A stretch of DNA of 64,000 nt from Aselliscus stoliczkanus (taxonomy: Eukaryota; Chordata; Mammalia; Chiroptera; Hipposideridae), in NCBI GenBank assembly GCA_033961575.1, contig CM066729.1, forward strand, positions 100,714,501 to 100,778,500, written 5' to 3'. This document shows, in pieces, positions 62,960-64,000 of the stretch (the first letter of the stretch is position 1; every line of letters starts with the position of its first letter). The notes below the pieces were generated by a model that made no database searches, was not told the origin of the DNA, and worked only from the letters and a program-made list of their open reading frames with translations. Position numbers and translations under genes: made by a program.

Positions 62960-63650
62960 TTCCTAAGACTGTCACTTCCGCTGAATTCCATCTGAACCCC
63001 ACTTATTCTTGCTGTGAGGTTCACACCCATCCACCGCCTATTTGCCCACCCCCTAGCCTGTGCAGCCACAGCCAAGACCCCTCTGTCCCTGACTTTGGGA
63101 AATGCCGCAAAGCCAGCAGCGCTGAGGGAGCTGAGCAACCTCGCCAGTTCTAAATCTCTAGTTGGAGACTTTTCAGTACACCTCTCAGTTTAACTCACCT
63201 GGAGTCAGGTCTAGAAGGCAGCCTCCACCCAGAGGGACTGGGAAGCAGCCCCGGAAAACTCAGCAGCGTCTGCCTGAAGAGCGAGGGCAGTGCAGCTGAA
63301 CAGCTCCCACGTCCTGCTGCTCTGGCTGCTCCCAGATTTCTTCCACTCCCCACCCAAGAGCCGTCCTTCCTTTTCTCTCCTCGTCCTCCCACTCCTGCAG
63401 CTACCGCACTCCCTCTTACTGGCGGTGGCGCAGAGAGTAGAGTCCTCCCGTCTCCCTCCTCCCTCCTCTAGGCGCGAGAGCTGTCGGTGGAGCTAATGAG
63501 GAAGCTCGGGCTCCTCCAAGGCAGGCTGTGAGCGCACAAGCCCCTCTGTGACACTGGAGTCCCCGGAGCTGCGATGCCTGCGCAGCCACCGGAGGAATGG
63601 GCTGGAGCAGGCGACCAGCTGGACCGCCTAGCAACTAACACCCAGGTCGG
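62960..63650 (-). promoter_or_regulatory. CpG-island-like segment, likely ROBO2a promoter
   Basis: This is the only sustained GC- and CpG-rich stretch of the window. By eye there are roughly two dozen CpGs between 63230 and 63650, in a locus otherwise about 35-40% GC and strongly CpG-depleted. It includes GGCGGTGGCGCAG, GGCGCGAGAG and CCTGCGCAGCC, the last resembling an NRF1-type half site. No clear TATA box precedes it on the minus strand; the TATATATAAA at 62935-62944 is downstream in that direction. A TATA-less developmental CpG-island promoter is the simplest reading. Direction is inferred from the minus-strand splice donor at 63198. Confidence 0.6.
63199..63640 (-). other. ROBO2: Putative noncoding first exon of the ROBO2 long transcript
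   Basis: On the minus strand this GC-rich block ends CTGACTCCAG|GTGAGTTA, a near-perfect 5' splice site with the exon's last base at 63199. It lies upstream of, and on the same strand as, the ROBO2 coding exon at 30.4 kb, which has its own acceptor and only 13 nt of UTR and so needs an upstream 5' UTR exon. I see no other exon candidate with such a donor beside a CpG-rich segment. The 5' boundary (transcription start) cannot be read from sequence; 63640 is only the edge of the CpG-rich block. An unrelated or bidirectional transcript from this island is possible. Confidence 0.55.
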
Positions 63651-64000
63651 TTTAAGTAATCAATAGCCCGGCTCCTTCAGAAACATCTCCAGCAATTCAC
63701 AAGGACCATAAAGTAAATAAGGGGGTTGAGGACATAAGTGTATGCTAATATAGTTCTCTGTACAGAGAGAACTACTTAGCTGGGTCCTAGGACTGACCAG
63801 TCCAAGGCTTGGTATAGGATTTTGTTTGGTTATTGTGCCACATTTTGGGTATACTTGGGGGTTTCTTACCAAACTAGCAGTCTCCTAGTCATGCCAACAC
63901 AAGCTCCTAAGGGAATGCTACCTATACCTGTTAAAAGTCAGGCTCTTCATTTAAGAGCCTCCTTGCCACCTAGCACCAGCTCATCTTTACCACAGTTCTG
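63651..64000. other. Sequence upstream of the proposed ROBO2a promoter
   Basis: Ordinary composition, no gene or repeat. ATTGATTA on the minus strand (63656-63663) is a homeodomain-type core, close to the CpG island edge. Nothing else stands out. Confidence 0.4.

Larger units (their letters stand above)
30475..63198 (-). other. ROBO2: Proposed ROBO2 intron 1 (about 32.7 kb)
   Basis: The boundaries are the GTGAGTT donor at 63198 and the ATGCAG acceptor ending at 30475, both in minus orientation. The interval holds no convincing coding exon. It is filled by L1, SINE, MIR, hAT, mariner-type and LTR-like repeats annotated separately. The intron exists only if the 63-kb exon belongs to ROBO2. Confidence 0.5.

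Noticed and set aside
1..64000. CRISPR array, operon, phage or other prokaryotic system
   Set aside because: The tandem repeats are microsatellites or short duplications, and all context is vertebrate intronic DNA.

Overview
This is nuclear DNA from a placental mammal, most likely a bat and tentatively a yinpterochiropteran (rhinolophoid-type) bat. The evidence is AT-rich, gene-poor sequence, MIR and L2 relics, L1 3' ends of laurasiatherian type, mariner-like miniature elements, and many young tRNA-headed SINEs whose long form ends in the CCCCAATAAAATCTT(A)n tail I associate with those bats. The species call is inference from repeat style; no database was searched.

I find one real gene: the 5' end of ROBO2 (roundabout axon-guidance receptor), read on the minus strand. 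A coding exon at 30350-30461 encodes a signal-peptide-like N terminus, beginning MARRQGSV and ending GNGQGQ, that I recognise as the alternative first coding exon of the long (ROBO2a) isoform. It has a good 3' splice site (30475-30476) and 5' splice site (30348-30349). About 32.7 kb upstream, at 62960-63650, lies the only CpG-island-like segment of the window. It contains a textbook minus-strand 5' splice site (CTCCAG|GTGAGTT, exon end 63199), so I propose it as the promoter and noncoding first exon. On this model 30475-63198 is intron 1 and 1-30349 is the start of a very large downstream intron. The next coding exon (first Ig domain) is not in the window.

The rest is intronic and repeat-dominated. 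At 1-30 kb there are MIR, L2, hAT and LTR relics, a tRNA-Ile-like SINE, two SINE families, several L1 fragments and a 5'-truncated HNRNPA3-like processed pseudogene (27.0-27.7 kb). At 31-36 kb an inverted L1 is split by a second L1. At 38-45 kb there are mariner-type MITEs, one of them inside an L1, and a cluster of short and long SINEs. At 50-51, 56 and 58-59 kb there are further L1 pieces. 27.7-30.5 kb and 51.2-55.4 kb are comparatively free of recognisable repeats.

No prokaryotic-type system, CRISPR array, intact transposase, intact retroviral gene or functional RNA gene was seen. The most interesting features are the ROBO2a 5' end with its overlapping upstream start codons, the nested and rearranged L1s, and the structured non-repeat elements (a perfect 21-bp inverted repeat and a GC-rich intronic block).
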